Shown piece after piece: positions 25,178-33,745 of a DNA stretch of 64,000 bases (positions are counted from its first letter, which is position 1; each line of letters begins with the position of its first letter). Source of the DNA: Pseudomonas sp. C2B4. Lineage in GTDB: Bacteria; Pseudomonadota; Gammaproteobacteria; Pseudomonadales; Pseudomonadaceae. The stretch is taken from contig NZ_JABFMU010000002.1 in the NCBI RefSeq assembly GCF_013359695.1, forward strand, positions 186,001 through 250,000. The letters are read 5' to 3'. The notes under the pieces were generated by a model that made no database searches, was not told where the DNA came from, and saw only the letters and a program-made list of their open reading frames with translations. Position numbers and translations under genes: made by a program.

Positions 25178-27108
25178 AGCTGGTACCGCAGGGCCAGGCT
25201 GCTTTGCAGGCGTTGCGCCTGGCGCAGGGACTCACGCAGGATTCGCCGGTCCAGATGATTGAGGCTGTCCGGATCGACCCGGTTGGAGTAGGGCTGATTC
25301 TCCCGGGTCTGCAATTGATGCTGCTGCATGCGGGTTTGCTGGATGAAGTGATAGGCCTCTTCGTACGCCGCGCCGTCCAGCGGCTCGATGACCTCTTTGT
25401 CCACCAGTTGGCGAAAGCGCTCCAGGGTATTGTTGGCCTCGATGCCGTGGGCCAGGGCCAGCAATCGAGCCCCATCGACAAAGGGTGCCAGGCCCTGAAT
25501 CTTGAGATCCAGGGTGGCCTTTTCGCCATTTTTGCGTGCCAGCACGAACTCGCGGAAACGTCCTACCGGCGGCCGATTGCGCAAGGCATTTTCGGCCATC
25601 ATGCGCTGGAACAGGCGGTTGTCGCCGACTTGATCGAGAATCGAGCGACGCAATTGTTCGCAGCCTTGCTCGCTGCCCCAGACCACGCGCAAATCGAAAT
25701 AGATGCTCGAACCCAGCAAGTTTTCGGGCGTCGCCTCGCGGATAAACGCGGCAAAGCGACGTGCCCATTCGACCCGGGACAGGCACAGCTCGGGATTGCC
25801 GGCCATGATGTTGCCCTTGCACAGGGTGAAGCCGCACAGCGCCAGGCTGTGGTTGATCTGATGGGCGATGGGTAGCAGCTTGCCGCGGATTTCCGCCGCG
25901 TGGGCCGCGTCCCGGGCTTCGAACAGAATGCCGTTGTCCTGGTCGGTGTGCAGCGTCTGCTCGCGGCGACCTTCGCTGCCAAAACACAGCCAACTGAACG
26001 GCACGCCGGGGTCGCCTTTCTCGGCCAGGGTCAGCTCGATCACGCGGCACACGGTGTGGTCGTTGAGCAGGGTGATGATGTGGGTGATTTGGGTGGACGA
26101 GGCGCCATGGGCCAGCATGCGCTCCACCAGTTGGCCGATTTCGCCGCGCAGCGCCACCAGGTTTTCCACGCGCGGGGCATTGCGGATGGTACGGGCCAGG
26201 TGCACCAGGTCGACCCGCTGCAAGGAAAACAGATCCCGCTCGGACACCACGCCGCACAAGCGCTGATCCTTGACCAGGCAGACGTGGGCAATATGCCGCT
26301 CGGTCATGGCGATCGCCGCATCGAAAGCACTGTGGTCCGGGCTCAGGTAAAACGGCGCCTGGGTCATGTGCCGCTCGATGGCTTCGCTGAAATCGCCGGT
26401 GCCGTTGGCCACCACCTGGCGCAAATCGCGCAGAGTGAAAATGCCCAGCGGCGCTTTATGTTCGTTGACCACCACAATGCTGCCCACCTGCTGCTCATGC
26501 ATCAGGGTCACGGCTTCACGCAGCGGCGTGGCCGGGCTGCACGTCACTGGATGACGCATGGCCAATTCACCCAGGCGCGTATTGAGCGAATACTGGGTGC
26601 CGAGGGTTTCCACGGCTTTTTGCTGGACTTGCTGGTTGACCTGATCCAGCAGACTGCTTACGCCGCGCAGGGCAAAGTCGCGGAAAGTGCTGGAAATGGC
26701 GAACAGCTTGATAAAAGCCAGTTTGTTCAGCTGCAGGCAAAAGGTGTCTTCGGCCGACAGGTGTTCGGTGCGGGTCGCACGTTCGCCCAGCAACGCAGCG
26801 AGCGGGAAGCATTCGCCGGTGGTGATTTCGAAGGTGGTTTCGGTGCCACCCTTGGCCGAATGCGGGCGTTCGCCCACCACCCGGCCCTGCTTGACGATGT
26901 AGAAGTGCTCAACCGGGCCGTCGGCGGGCTTGATGATGCTCTCGCCGGGGCCATAAAAACGCAGCTGACATTGCTCAACCAGATACGCCAGGTGGGCGTG
27001 TTCCATCTGATTGAAGGGCGGGAAGCGCTGAAGGAACTGCAAAGTGCCCTGGATGTTCTGCAACACCGCGGTTTTCCCTGCCTGTGTGAAGGCGTCCGCT
27101 TTACTCAT
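25174..27108 (-). CDS. cNMP-binding / CBS / DUF294 nucleotidyltransferase-like protein
   Basis: 644 residues in four modules. A cyclic-nucleotide-binding domain (about 25-140, FYGPGESIIKPADGPVEHFYIV) is followed by two CBS domains (about 175-300, SIVVVNEHKAPLGIFTLRDL). Next is a GlnD-like nucleotidyltransferase core containing CFGSEGRREQTLHTDQDNG, with GSxGR and DxD motifs. The C-terminal half is helical and substrate-binding-like. It is translationally coupled to the exonuclease. The start ATG at 27108 is preferred over an ATG two codons upstream. A regulatory role linked to second-messenger or energy sensing is plausible; the target is unknown. Confidence 0.88.
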   Translation of the reverse strand: MSKADAFTQAGKTAVLQNIQGTLQFLQRFPPFNQMEHAHLAYLVEQCQLRFYGPGESIIKPADGPVEHFYIVKQGRVVGERPHSAKGGTETTFEITTGECFPLAALLGERATRTEHLSAEDTFCLQLNKLAFIKLFAISSTFRDFALRGVSSLLDQVNQQVQQKAVETLGTQYSLNTRLGELAMRHPVTCSPATPLREAVTLMHEQQVGSIVVVNEHKAPLGIFTLRDLRQVVANGTGDFSEAIERHMTQAPFYLSPDHSAFDAAIAMTERHIAHVCLVKDQRLCGVVSERDLFSLQRVDLVHLARTIRNAPRVENLVALRGEIGQLVERMLAHGASSTQITHIITLLNDHTVCRVIELTLAEKGDPGVPFSWLCFGSEGRREQTLHTDQDNGILFEARDAAHAAEIRGKLLPIAHQINHSLALCGFTLCKGNIMAGNPELCLSRVEWARRFAAFIREATPENLLGSSIYFDLRVVWGSEQGCEQLRRSILDQVGDNRLFQRMMAENALRNRPPVGRFREFVLARKNGEKATLDLKIQGLAPFVDGARLLALAHGIEANNTLERFRQLVDKEVIEPLDGAAYEEAYHFIQQTRMQQHQLQTRENQPYSNRVDPDSLNHLDRRILRESLRQAQRLQSSLALRYQL

Positions 27109-27365
27109 AACCATTACCGCAGTCTTTTTTGGATTTGTTGTGGAATGACCTGCCCATGGTCGACCCCTGCGGCCGGAGTGCCCATTGGACGTAAGTCTAG
27201 GTAGGCAATGAGTGTGATGGAATGTCGGAAAAACCTTACGCAAATGCGAGAAAAATCTCTCTATTCTTCTATTGGAAGATTATCCGACGAAGTGCACATT
27301 GAAGCTCTGCTTAGTGATGTCTCACCACTGTGCCAGGGAACTGAACTGAACATGTAGAGAATGCC

Positions 27366-27812
27366 ATGTCCGACCACGATATTTTGAGTGATGCCGAGCG
27401 CGAAGCGCTCAGTGCCGTCATGCAGGAACCCGATCTGCCGCCGCAGCGGGTGCTGATCGTTGATGACGACAAGGACGCCCGAGAGTTGCTGTCAGAGATT
27501 CTGGCGTTGGACGGCATTCGCTGCATGACGGCGGCCAGTGGCGAAACTGCACTCAAGATGCTTGAAGAGAAGCCTTCGATCGGGCTGGTGATTACCGATC
27601 TGCGGATGGGGCATATCGACGGTCTCGATCTGATCCGCCAGGTGCGGGAGTCGGTGCGGGCGGCGATGCCGTTCATCATCGTCTCCGGCGATGCCGACGT
27701 GAAAGACGCCATCGCCGCGATGCATTTGAGCGTGGTGGACTTTCTGCTCAAGCCCATCGACACCGGCAAGTTGTTGGGGCTGGTCAAGCATGAGTTGGGG
27801 ATGGAGCCCTGA
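27366..27812 (+). CDS. Single-domain response regulator
   Basis: 148 residues, essentially one receiver domain with a 25-residue N-terminal extension. Acidic triad VDDD (33-35), phospho-acceptor D78 (LVITDLRMG) and K129 (FLLKPID) are intact, so it should be phosphorylatable. There is no output domain and no kinase gene nearby, so the partner is elsewhere. The ATG at 27366 is used; an ATG five bases earlier is out of frame. Confidence 0.9.
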   Translation: MSDHDILSDAEREALSAVMQEPDLPPQRVLIVDDDKDARELLSEILALDGIRCMTAASGETALKMLEEKPSIGLVITDLRMGHIDGLDLIRQVRESVRAAMPFIIVSGDADVKDAIAAMHLSVVDFLLKPIDTGKLLGLVKHELGMEP

Positions 27813-27837
27813 TCCGGAAATTTAACGCAGCCCCAAC

Positions 27838-27938
27838 CCTGTAGGAGCGAGCTTGCTCGCGATGGTCGTGAACGATTACGCGTGAAACCAGATGCCAGCG
27901 CCGCCCTCGGGTTTTTCGCGAGCAAGCTCGCTCCTACA
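27838..27938. repeat. REPIN, TAGGAGC/AGCTTGCTCGC variant
   Basis: Forward arm TAGGAGCGAGCTTGCTCGCG and matching reverse arm at about 27914-27938. Lies between the response regulator and the convergent glcB gene. Confidence 0.9.
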
Positions 27939-27968
27939 GTGAATACAACGCCGCTGATTTCAATCGAA

Positions 27969-28004
27969 CAAAAAAGCCCTGATCTTTCGATCAGGGCTTT
28001 TTCA
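27969..28004. terminator. Bidirectional terminator, response regulator / glcB
   Basis: AAAAAGCCCTGATC / GATCAGGGCTTTTT with a 4-base loop; A run on one side and T run on the other, between two convergent genes. Confidence 0.93.
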
Positions 28005-28024
28005 TATCCGGCATCAGCGCTCAG

Positions 28025-30202
28025 TTACAGGCCATTGGCGGCCTTGAACTCGCGACGACGACGGTGCAGAACCGGCTCGGTGTAGCCGTTCGGCTGTTTG
28101 GTGCCTTCGATCACCAACTCGACGGCTGCCTGGAAGGCGATGTTGCTGTCGAAGTTTGGTGCCAGCGGGCGATACAGCGGGTCGTTGGCGTTCTGACGGT
28201 CAACCACCGGCGCCATGCGCTTGAGGCTTTCCATGACCTGGGCTTCGGTGACGATGCCGTGGCGCAGCCAGTTGGCGATGTGCTGGCTGGAGATACGCAG
28301 CGTGGCACGGTCTTCCATCAGGCCGACGTCGTTGATGTCCGGCACTTTCGAACAACCAACGCCTTGGTCGATCCAGCGCACTACATAACCGAGAATGCCC
28401 TGGGCATTGTTGTCCAGTTCGTTCTTGATCTGCTCGGCGGTCCACTGCGGGTTGACCGCCAGCGGGATGGTCAGGATGTCGTCCACCGAAGCGTGGGCAC
28501 GCTTGGCCAGTTCGGCCTGACGGGCGAACACGTCAACCTTGTGGTAGTGCAGCGCGTGCAGGGCCGCGGCGGTTGGCGAAGGCACCCAGGCGGTGTTGGC
28601 GCCGGCCAGTGGGTGAGCGATTTTCTGTTCCAGCATCGCCGCCATCAGGTCAGGCATGGCCCACATGCCTTTACCGATCTGCGCGCGACCTTGCAGGCCG
28701 GTGCTCAAGCCGATATCGACGTTGGAGTTCTCGTAGGCGCCAATCCATTTCTCCGCCTTCATGTCCGCCTTGCGCACCATCGGGCCGGCTTCCATGGAGG
28801 TGTGGATTTCATCGCCCGTGCGGTCGAGGAAACCGGTGTTGATGAACACCACACGCTCGCTCGCCGCCTTGATGCAGGCCTTGAGGTTGATCGTGGTGCG
28901 ACGCTCCTCGTCCATGATCCCGACTTTGAGGGTGTTGCGCGGCAGACCCAGCACGTCTTCGATGCGGCCGAACAGTTCGTTGGTGAACGCAGCTTCTTCA
29001 GGGCCGTGCATTTTCGGTTTAACGATGTAGACCGAGCCGGTACGGGTGTTTTTGCGCGAGGTGTTGCCGTTCAGGTTGTGCATCGCCGCCAGAACAGTCA
29101 CCAGACCGTCGAGGATGCCTTCCGGCACTTCGTTGCCGTCTTTGTCCAGAATCGCGTCGATGGTCATCAGGTGACCGACGTTGCGCACGAACAACAGCGA
29201 GCGACCGTGCAGGCTCACTTGGCTGCCGTCGACGGCGGTGTAGGTGCGGTCGGCGTTCATGGTACGGGTGAAGGTCTTGCCGCCCTTGGCGACTTCTTCC
29301 GACAGGTCGCCCTTCATCAGGCCGAGCCAGTTGCGGTAGATCACCACCTTGTCATCGGCATCGACAGCGGCGACGGAGTCTTCGCAATCCATGATGGTGG
29401 TCAGCGCGGCTTCCATCAGGACGTCTTTGACGCCGGCAGCGTCGGTCTGGCCGACCGGGGTGCTGGCATCGATCTGGATTTCGAAATGCAGGCCGTTGTT
29501 TTTCAGCAGGATCGCGGTCGGTGCCGAAGCATCGCCCTGGAAGCCGATCAACTGGGCGTCGTTGCGCAGGCCGGTGTTGCTGCCGCCTTTGAGGGCGATG
29601 ACCAGTTTGCCGTCAACGATTTTGTAGTTTGTCGAATCGACGTGGGAGCCGGCCGCCAATGGCGCGGCTTCGTCGAGGAAAGCGCGGGCGAAGGCGATGA
29701 CCTTGTCGCCGCGAACCTTGTTGTAGCCTTTGCCTTTTTCCGCGCCATCGGCTTCGCTGATGGCGTCGGTGCCGTAGAGCGCGTCATACAGCGAACCCCA
29801 GCGGGCGTTCGAGGCATTCAGGGCGAAACGGGCGTTCATCACCGGTACCACGAGTTGTGGACCGGCCATGCGGGCGATTTCTTCATCGACGTTTTGCGTC
29901 GTCGCCTGGAAATCGGCCGCTTCTGGCAGCAGATAACCGATGTCTTGCAGGAAGGCTTTATAAGCCACGGCGTCGTGGGCCTGACCGGCACGGGACTGGT
30001 GCCAGCCGTCGATACGAGCCTGGAAATCATCGCGTTTGGCGAGTAGGGCTTTGTTCTTCGGCGCCAGGTCATGGATGACCTTGTCGGCACCGGCCCAGAA
30101 CTGGTCGGCGGTGAGGCCGGTTCCGGGAATGGCTTCGTTGTTCACGAAGTCGAACAGGACTTTGGCGACCTGCAGGCCACCGACTTGAACGTGTTCAGTC
30201 AT
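28025..30202 (-). CDS. glcB: Malate synthase G
   Basis: 725 residues. Condenses glyoxylate with acetyl-CoA to malate in the glyoxylate/glycolate pathway. The long single-chain form G is recognisable from its length and from motifs such as [20 protein letters not shown]-type [33 protein letters not shown] and [22 protein letters not shown]. The ATG at 30202 ([11 protein letters not shown]) is chosen over an alternative start four codons upstream. It stands as a single gene; regulation is not evident except for an inverted repeat about 200 bases upstream. Confidence 0.97.
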   Translation of the reverse strand: MTEHVQVGGLQVAKVLFDFVNNEAIPGTGLTADQFWAGADKVIHDLAPKNKALLAKRDDFQARIDGWHQSRAGQAHDAVAYKAFLQDIGYLLPEAADFQATTQNVDEEIARMAGPQLVVPVMNARFALNASNARWGSLYDALYGTDAISEADGAEKGKGYNKVRGDKVIAFARAFLDEAAPLAAGSHVDSTNYKIVDGKLVIALKGGSNTGLRNDAQLIGFQGDASAPTAILLKNNGLHFEIQIDASTPVGQTDAAGVKDVLMEAALTTIMDCEDSVAAVDADDKVVIYRNWLGLMKGDLSEEVAKGGKTFTRTMNADRTYTAVDGSQVSLHGRSLLFVRNVGHLMTIDAILDKDGNEVPEGILDGLVTVLAAMHNLNGNTSRKNTRTGSVYIVKPKMHGPEEAAFTNELFGRIEDVLGLPRNTLKVGIMDEERRTTINLKACIKAASERVVFINTGFLDRTGDEIHTSMEAGPMVRKADMKAEKWIGAYENSNVDIGLSTGLQGRAQIGKGMWAMPDLMAAMLEQKIAHPLAGANTAWVPSPTAAALHALHYHKVDVFARQAELAKRAHASVDDILTIPLAVNPQWTAEQIKNELDNNAQGILGYVVRWIDQGVGCSKVPDINDVGLMEDRATLRISSQHIANWLRHGIVTEAQVMESLKRMAPVVDRQNANDPLYRPLAPNFDSNIAFQAAVELVIEGTKQPNGYTEPVLHRRRREFKAANGL

Positions 30203-30403
30203 TGCTTGCCTCACTCTGCTCAGCTATTTCGCTTTTCAGCTCTTCAATTTAACAATGAAGCCTTTGGCATTTAAACCACAAACCCTGCGACCAGTGCATG
30301 CCATTTCTGACGGCTGGGTTGGGACCAATCAACGGCGTTGAGGCCTTGCTGACGGGGCTTTCAGGGATGCGACTGCGCCTGTGGCAGACATCGATCCAAC
30401 GTT

Positions 30404-30431
30404 ATGTAGTGCGCGCTGCGGCATACTACAT
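30404..30431. promoter_or_regulatory. Inverted repeat upstream of glcB
   Basis: ATGTAGT (30404-30410) and ACTACAT (30425-30431), perfect 7-base arms, 14 bases apart, about 200 bases before glcB. Looks like a regulator-binding site; the factor is unknown. Confidence 0.4.
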
Positions 30432-30598
30432 GATGAATTGCGCTTGTGAAAATTAGACTAATTACGTCGTTCTGCGACCCCATGACGCATTGCAGTCACG
30501 CCGGGGATGAGGATGTTCTCAAAAAAGCATGAGATTGTTCCAGTTAAATATAAAAAGTTGTACACGATTTATGGTTTTGCATGGACGGCGGCGTCCCG

Positions 30599-30665
30599 TT
30601 CGCGAGCAGGCTCGCTCCCACAGGGGGCGCGCAAGCCATTGTGGGAGCGAGCCTGCTCGCGAAGG
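30599..30665. repeat. REPIN (short form)
   Basis: Reverse core about 30599-30622 and forward core about 30640-30663 with an 18-base centre. Confidence 0.9.
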
Positions 30666-30746
30666 CGTCGGACCTGCCAGCGCAGGTTTAACCCTTGCCT
30701 ATACTTGGGTTTTCTAAAACAAAAATCATGACCAGAGGGCTGCGCC

Positions 30747-31265
30747 ATGGACCACCTCGTACTCACTGTTTTCGCTCCGGACAAGCCTGGGCAGGTCGAG
30801 CGCATTGCCCAATGCATTGCCGAGCACGGTGGCAACTGGCTGGAAAGCCGCATGTCGCGCATGGCCGGGCAATTTGCCGGGATTCTTCGGGTGGGCGTAC
30901 CGGCCGAAGCCTACGACGCGCTGGTGGACGCCTTGAAAGGGTTATCCGCCCAAGGCATTCGGGTGTTGATCGCCGAAAGCAGCATCGAGCAATCATGCAC
31001 CTGGAAACCGATTGCCATGGAGCTGGTGGGCAATGACCGGCCGGGGATCGTGCGGGACATTACCCGCTTGCTCAGTGAGCAGGGCGTGAACCTGGAACGG
31101 CTGGTGACGGAAGTGCGTCCGGCGCCGATGAGCAGCGAGCCGCTGTTTCACGCCGAAGCGATTCTGGCGGTACCGCTGACGCTTTCCCTGGACGTGCTGC
31201 AGTCACGCCTGGAAACCCTGGCTGACGACCTGATGGTGGAATTGGTGCTGCGCAGTGAGCCCTGA
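30747..31265 (+). CDS. GcvR-like double ACT-domain regulator
   Basis: 172 residues made of two ACT domains (about 3-80 and 88-168), beginning MDHLVLTVFAPDKPGQVERIA and, in the second, AMELVGNDRPGIVRDITRLL. This matches the glycine cleavage system repressor GcvR family, which binds glycine and modulates a DNA-binding partner rather than binding DNA itself. AGAGGGCTGCGCC precedes the ATG. No gcv genes are adjacent, so its regulatory target is not shown by context. Confidence 0.85.
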   Translation: MDHLVLTVFAPDKPGQVERIAQCIAEHGGNWLESRMSRMAGQFAGILRVGVPAEAYDALVDALKGLSAQGIRVLIAESSIEQSCTWKPIAMELVGNDRPGIVRDITRLLSEQGVNLERLVTEVRPAPMSSEPLFHAEAILAVPLTLSLDVLQSRLETLADDLMVELVLRSEP

Positions 31266-31480
31266 TCGGTTATCCAAGTTAAACGTGCACCTGCCTGTGG
31301 ATAACCTGTAGAGACAGCCCGCCAGGCCACGTCAACCGTGGCTTGGCGAGCATTGATCAAAAAACCGCCAGTATTCAGCGACTTGCGCACAAACGCCGGG
31401 GATCACGCTGTGGATAACCTTGGGAAGGAACGATGCAGGCCACATGAACCGTGGCCTGCGGAGGTTTGTATGTTTTTTGA
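31266..31480. other. Duplicated DnaA-box plus hairpin region
   Basis: Two perfect DnaA-box sequences TGTGGATAA (31296-31304 and 31409-31417) lie 113 bases apart. Each is followed by a related hairpin: 31321-31347 (11-base stem, one wobble) and 31435-31459 (GCAGGCCAC / GTGGCCTGC). TTGATCA flanks a run of A or T after each. A third near-match, TTATCCACG, is at 31501-31509 inside rarD, and a weaker one, TTATCCAAG, at 31270-31278. The unit looks like an old tandem duplication. No gene is seen in this gap. Confidence 0.6.
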
Positions 31481-32368
31481 TCAGTTGCGGCGGCGCAGAC
31501 TTATCCACGCATCGACGCTGTAAACCGCCAATCCCGCCCAGATAAAGACGAACGCCAGCAGCGTGCTGGACGACAAGTGCTCACCAAACAGCAGTACGGC
31601 TTGCAACAACACCAGCGTGGGCGCCAGGTACTGGAGGAATCCCAGCGTGGTGTAAGGCAAGTGCCGTGCAGCGGCGTTGAAACTCACCAGCGGCACCAAC
31701 GTAACCGGCCCGGCCGCCACCAGCCACCAGGCTTCGGAGGTGGTCCAGAATTCGGCCTGAGCGCTATGGGCGGTCGGATTGAGCAGCAACCAGGCCAGGG
31801 CGATCGGCACCAGCATCCAGGTTTCCACCACCAGACCCGGCAGCGCCTTGACCGGCGCCTGCTTGCGAATCAGCCCGTAGAAACCGAAGGTCAATGCCAG
31901 CACCAGCGACACCCAGGGCAGGCTGCCGACTTGCCATACCTGCTGCGCCACACCGATGGTCGCCAGACCCACGGCAATCCACTGCATGCGTCGCAGCCGC
32001 TCGCCAAGGATCAGCATCCCCAACAGCACGTTCACCAGTGGGTTGATGTAGTAGCCCAGGCTGGCTTCGAGCATGCGCCCGTTGTTCACCGACCAGACGT
32101 AGGTCAGCCAGTTGGCCGCGATCAAGGTACCGCTCAAGGCGAGGATTGCCAGCCGTCGCGGGTTCTCCCGCAGTTCGCGCCACCAGCCCGGGTGCTTCCA
32201 GACCAGTAGCAGCAAGGCGCCAAACAAAGCCGACCACAGCACGCGGTGGATGATGATCTCCACGGCGGGCACGCTGGCGATGGCTTTGAAGTAGAGCGGG
32301 AAAAGGCCCCAGATGATGTAGGCGGTCAGGCCCAGTATGTACCCGCGACGCGGGTTGGCGGCTTGCAT
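31481..32368 (-). CDS. rarD: EamA-family transporter RarD
   Basis: 295-residue drug/metabolite-type permease with about ten hydrophobic helices in two EamA halves. The start MQAANPRRGYILGLTAYIIWGLFPLYFKAI and the middle GYYINPLVNVLLGMLILGERL are characteristic of RarD. Historically linked to chloramphenicol sensitivity; the transported substrate is unsettled. The last codons contain a DnaA-box-like sequence. Single gene, start ATG 32368. Confidence 0.92.
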   Translation of the reverse strand: MQAANPRRGYILGLTAYIIWGLFPLYFKAIASVPAVEIIIHRVLWSALFGALLLLVWKHPGWWRELRENPRRLAILALSGTLIAANWLTYVWSVNNGRMLEASLGYYINPLVNVLLGMLILGERLRRMQWIAVGLATIGVAQQVWQVGSLPWVSLVLALTFGFYGLIRKQAPVKALPGLVVETWMLVPIALAWLLLNPTAHSAQAEFWTTSEAWWLVAAGPVTLVPLVSFNAAARHLPYTTLGFLQYLAPTLVLLQAVLLFGEHLSSSTLLAFVFIWAGLAVYSVDAWISLRRRN

Positions 32369-32457
32369 GCAGAATCCTTGCTTAGGCAGCTAACAAAGAA
32401 GGGATTGTAAGGAGGTTTGGTTGCTAATGTCCTGCTGGAATGGTGAGCACTGACAAC

Positions 32458-32547
32458 CTGTGGGAGCGAGCCTGCTCGCGAAAGCGGTGTGTCAGCCATA
32501 GATGTGCTGGATGTGCACCGTATTCGCGAGCAGGCTCGCTCCCACAT
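32458..32547. repeat. REPIN (inverted REP doublet)
   Basis: Forward core about 32458-32482 and reverse core about 32523-32547 between rarD and srkA, long form with GCGGTGTGTCAGCC in the centre. Confidence 0.9.
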
Positions 32548-32561
32548 TGGGTCTTTGTTTG

Positions 32562-33536
32562 TCAGAACAACTTCAGTGGCTCTTCGTTGAGTGCCGCCAG
32601 TTGTTCACGCAACGCCAACACCTGATCACCCCAATACCGCTCCGAGCCAAACCACGGAAAGCTGCGCGGAAACGCCGGATCGTCCCAGCGACGGGCAAGC
32701 CAGGCGCTGTAATGCATCAGGCGCAGGGCACGCAACGGTTCGATCAGCGCCAGTTCTCGCGGGTCGAAGTCGTGGAACTCGTTGTAGCCATCCATCAATT
32801 CCGACAACTGGCCCAGGCAGTCCTGGCGGTTGCCGGCCAGCATCATCCAGATGTCTTGCACGGCCGGGCCCATGCGACAGTCATCGAGGTCGACGATGTG
32901 GAACACCTCGTCTCGGCACATCATGTTGCCGGGGTGACAGTCGCCGTGCATGCGGATGTTCTGGTGTGGCGTGTCGTTGTAGACCTCTTCCACGCGTTTG
33001 AGCAGATCGCGGGCCACGGACTCGTAGGCCGGCAGCAGGCTGCGGGGAATGAAGTTGCCTTCGAGTAAGGTCGCCAGTGAGTCATGGCCGAAGTTTTTGA
33101 CCGCCAGCGCTTCGCGGTGCTCGAACGGTTTGGTCGCACCGACGGCATGCAGGCGACCAAGCAATTGCCCCAGGCGATACAGCTGGTCGAGATTGCCCGG
33201 CTCCGGCGCGCGGCCACCCCGACGGGGAAACAGGGTGAACCGGAAGCCGTTGTGTTCGTGCAGGGTTTCACCGTTGTGGATCAACGGCGCAACCACCGGC
33301 ACTTCGACTTCAGTGAGTTCGAAGGTGAACTGGTGTTCCTCCAGAATCGCTTCGTTGGTCCAGCGCTGCGGGCGGTAAAACTTGGCGATCAGTGGCTCGG
33401 AGTCTTCGATGCCGACCTGATAGACACGGTTTTCGTAGCTGTTGAGCGCCAGGATGCGCGCATCACTCAAGAAGCCGATGCTTTCGACGGCATCGAGCAC
33501 GAGGTCTGGGGTGAGGGTTTCAAACGGGTGGGCCAT
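32562..33536 (-). CDS. srkA: Stress response kinase SrkA (YihE/RdoA)
   Basis: 324-residue choline-kinase-fold Ser/Thr kinase. Visible motifs are SYENRVYQVG near the N terminus, the catalytic loop MHGDCHPGNMM and the metal-binding HIVDLDDCRMGP. In E. coli SrkA counters programmed death during stress; a similar role is assumed. CAGGAGTCAGC precedes the ATG at 33536. In P. aeruginosa the homologue lies near glcB and a ModE regulator, as here. Confidence 0.92.
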   Translation of the reverse strand: MAHPFETLTPDLVLDAVESIGFLSDARILALNSYENRVYQVGIEDSEPLIAKFYRPQRWTNEAILEEHQFTFELTEVEVPVVAPLIHNGETLHEHNGFRFTLFPRRGGRAPEPGNLDQLYRLGQLLGRLHAVGATKPFEHREALAVKNFGHDSLATLLEGNFIPRSLLPAYESVARDLLKRVEEVYNDTPHQNIRMHGDCHPGNMMCRDEVFHIVDLDDCRMGPAVQDIWMMLAGNRQDCLGQLSELMDGYNEFHDFDPRELALIEPLRALRLMHYSAWLARRWDDPAFPRSFPWFGSERYWGDQVLALREQLAALNEEPLKLF

Positions 33537-33639
33537 GCTGACTCCTGCGCGCAGCAGGCTGCTGCGTCCGGCCAGGCATGGTAGCGCAGACGAGGCGGCT
33601 TTAGGGGGTGGGGTTCAGATGTGTGGTGTTTGTGTTGGC

Positions 33640-33739
33640 GCCTTCGCGAGCAGGTTCGCTCCCACAATGGGTCTCCTGTGTGTCACCCATTGCATGCACA
33701 CCGAAGTCCCCCTGTGGGAGCGAGCCTGCTCGCGAAATC
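33640..33739. repeat. REPIN (inverted REP doublet)
   Basis: Reverse core about 33643-33666 (one base change, AGGTTCGC) and forward core about 33712-33737 between srkA and phoX. Confidence 0.9.
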
Positions 33740-33745
33740 GTCCTG

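Larger units (their letters stand above)
30203..30746. other. 544-base intergenic region upstream of glcB
   Basis: Divergent promoter space between glcB and the ACT-domain gene. It holds an inverted repeat (30404-30431), a REPIN (30599-30665) and, near the right edge, a TATACT -10-like hexamer (about 30699-30704) for the ACT gene. I see no coding sequence here. Confidence 0.6.

Noticed and set aside
28064..30046. 660-residue open frame antisense to glcB
   Set aside because: Mirror of a highly biased GC-rich gene; no ribosome-binding site, no recognisable domain, and glcB on the other strand is certain.
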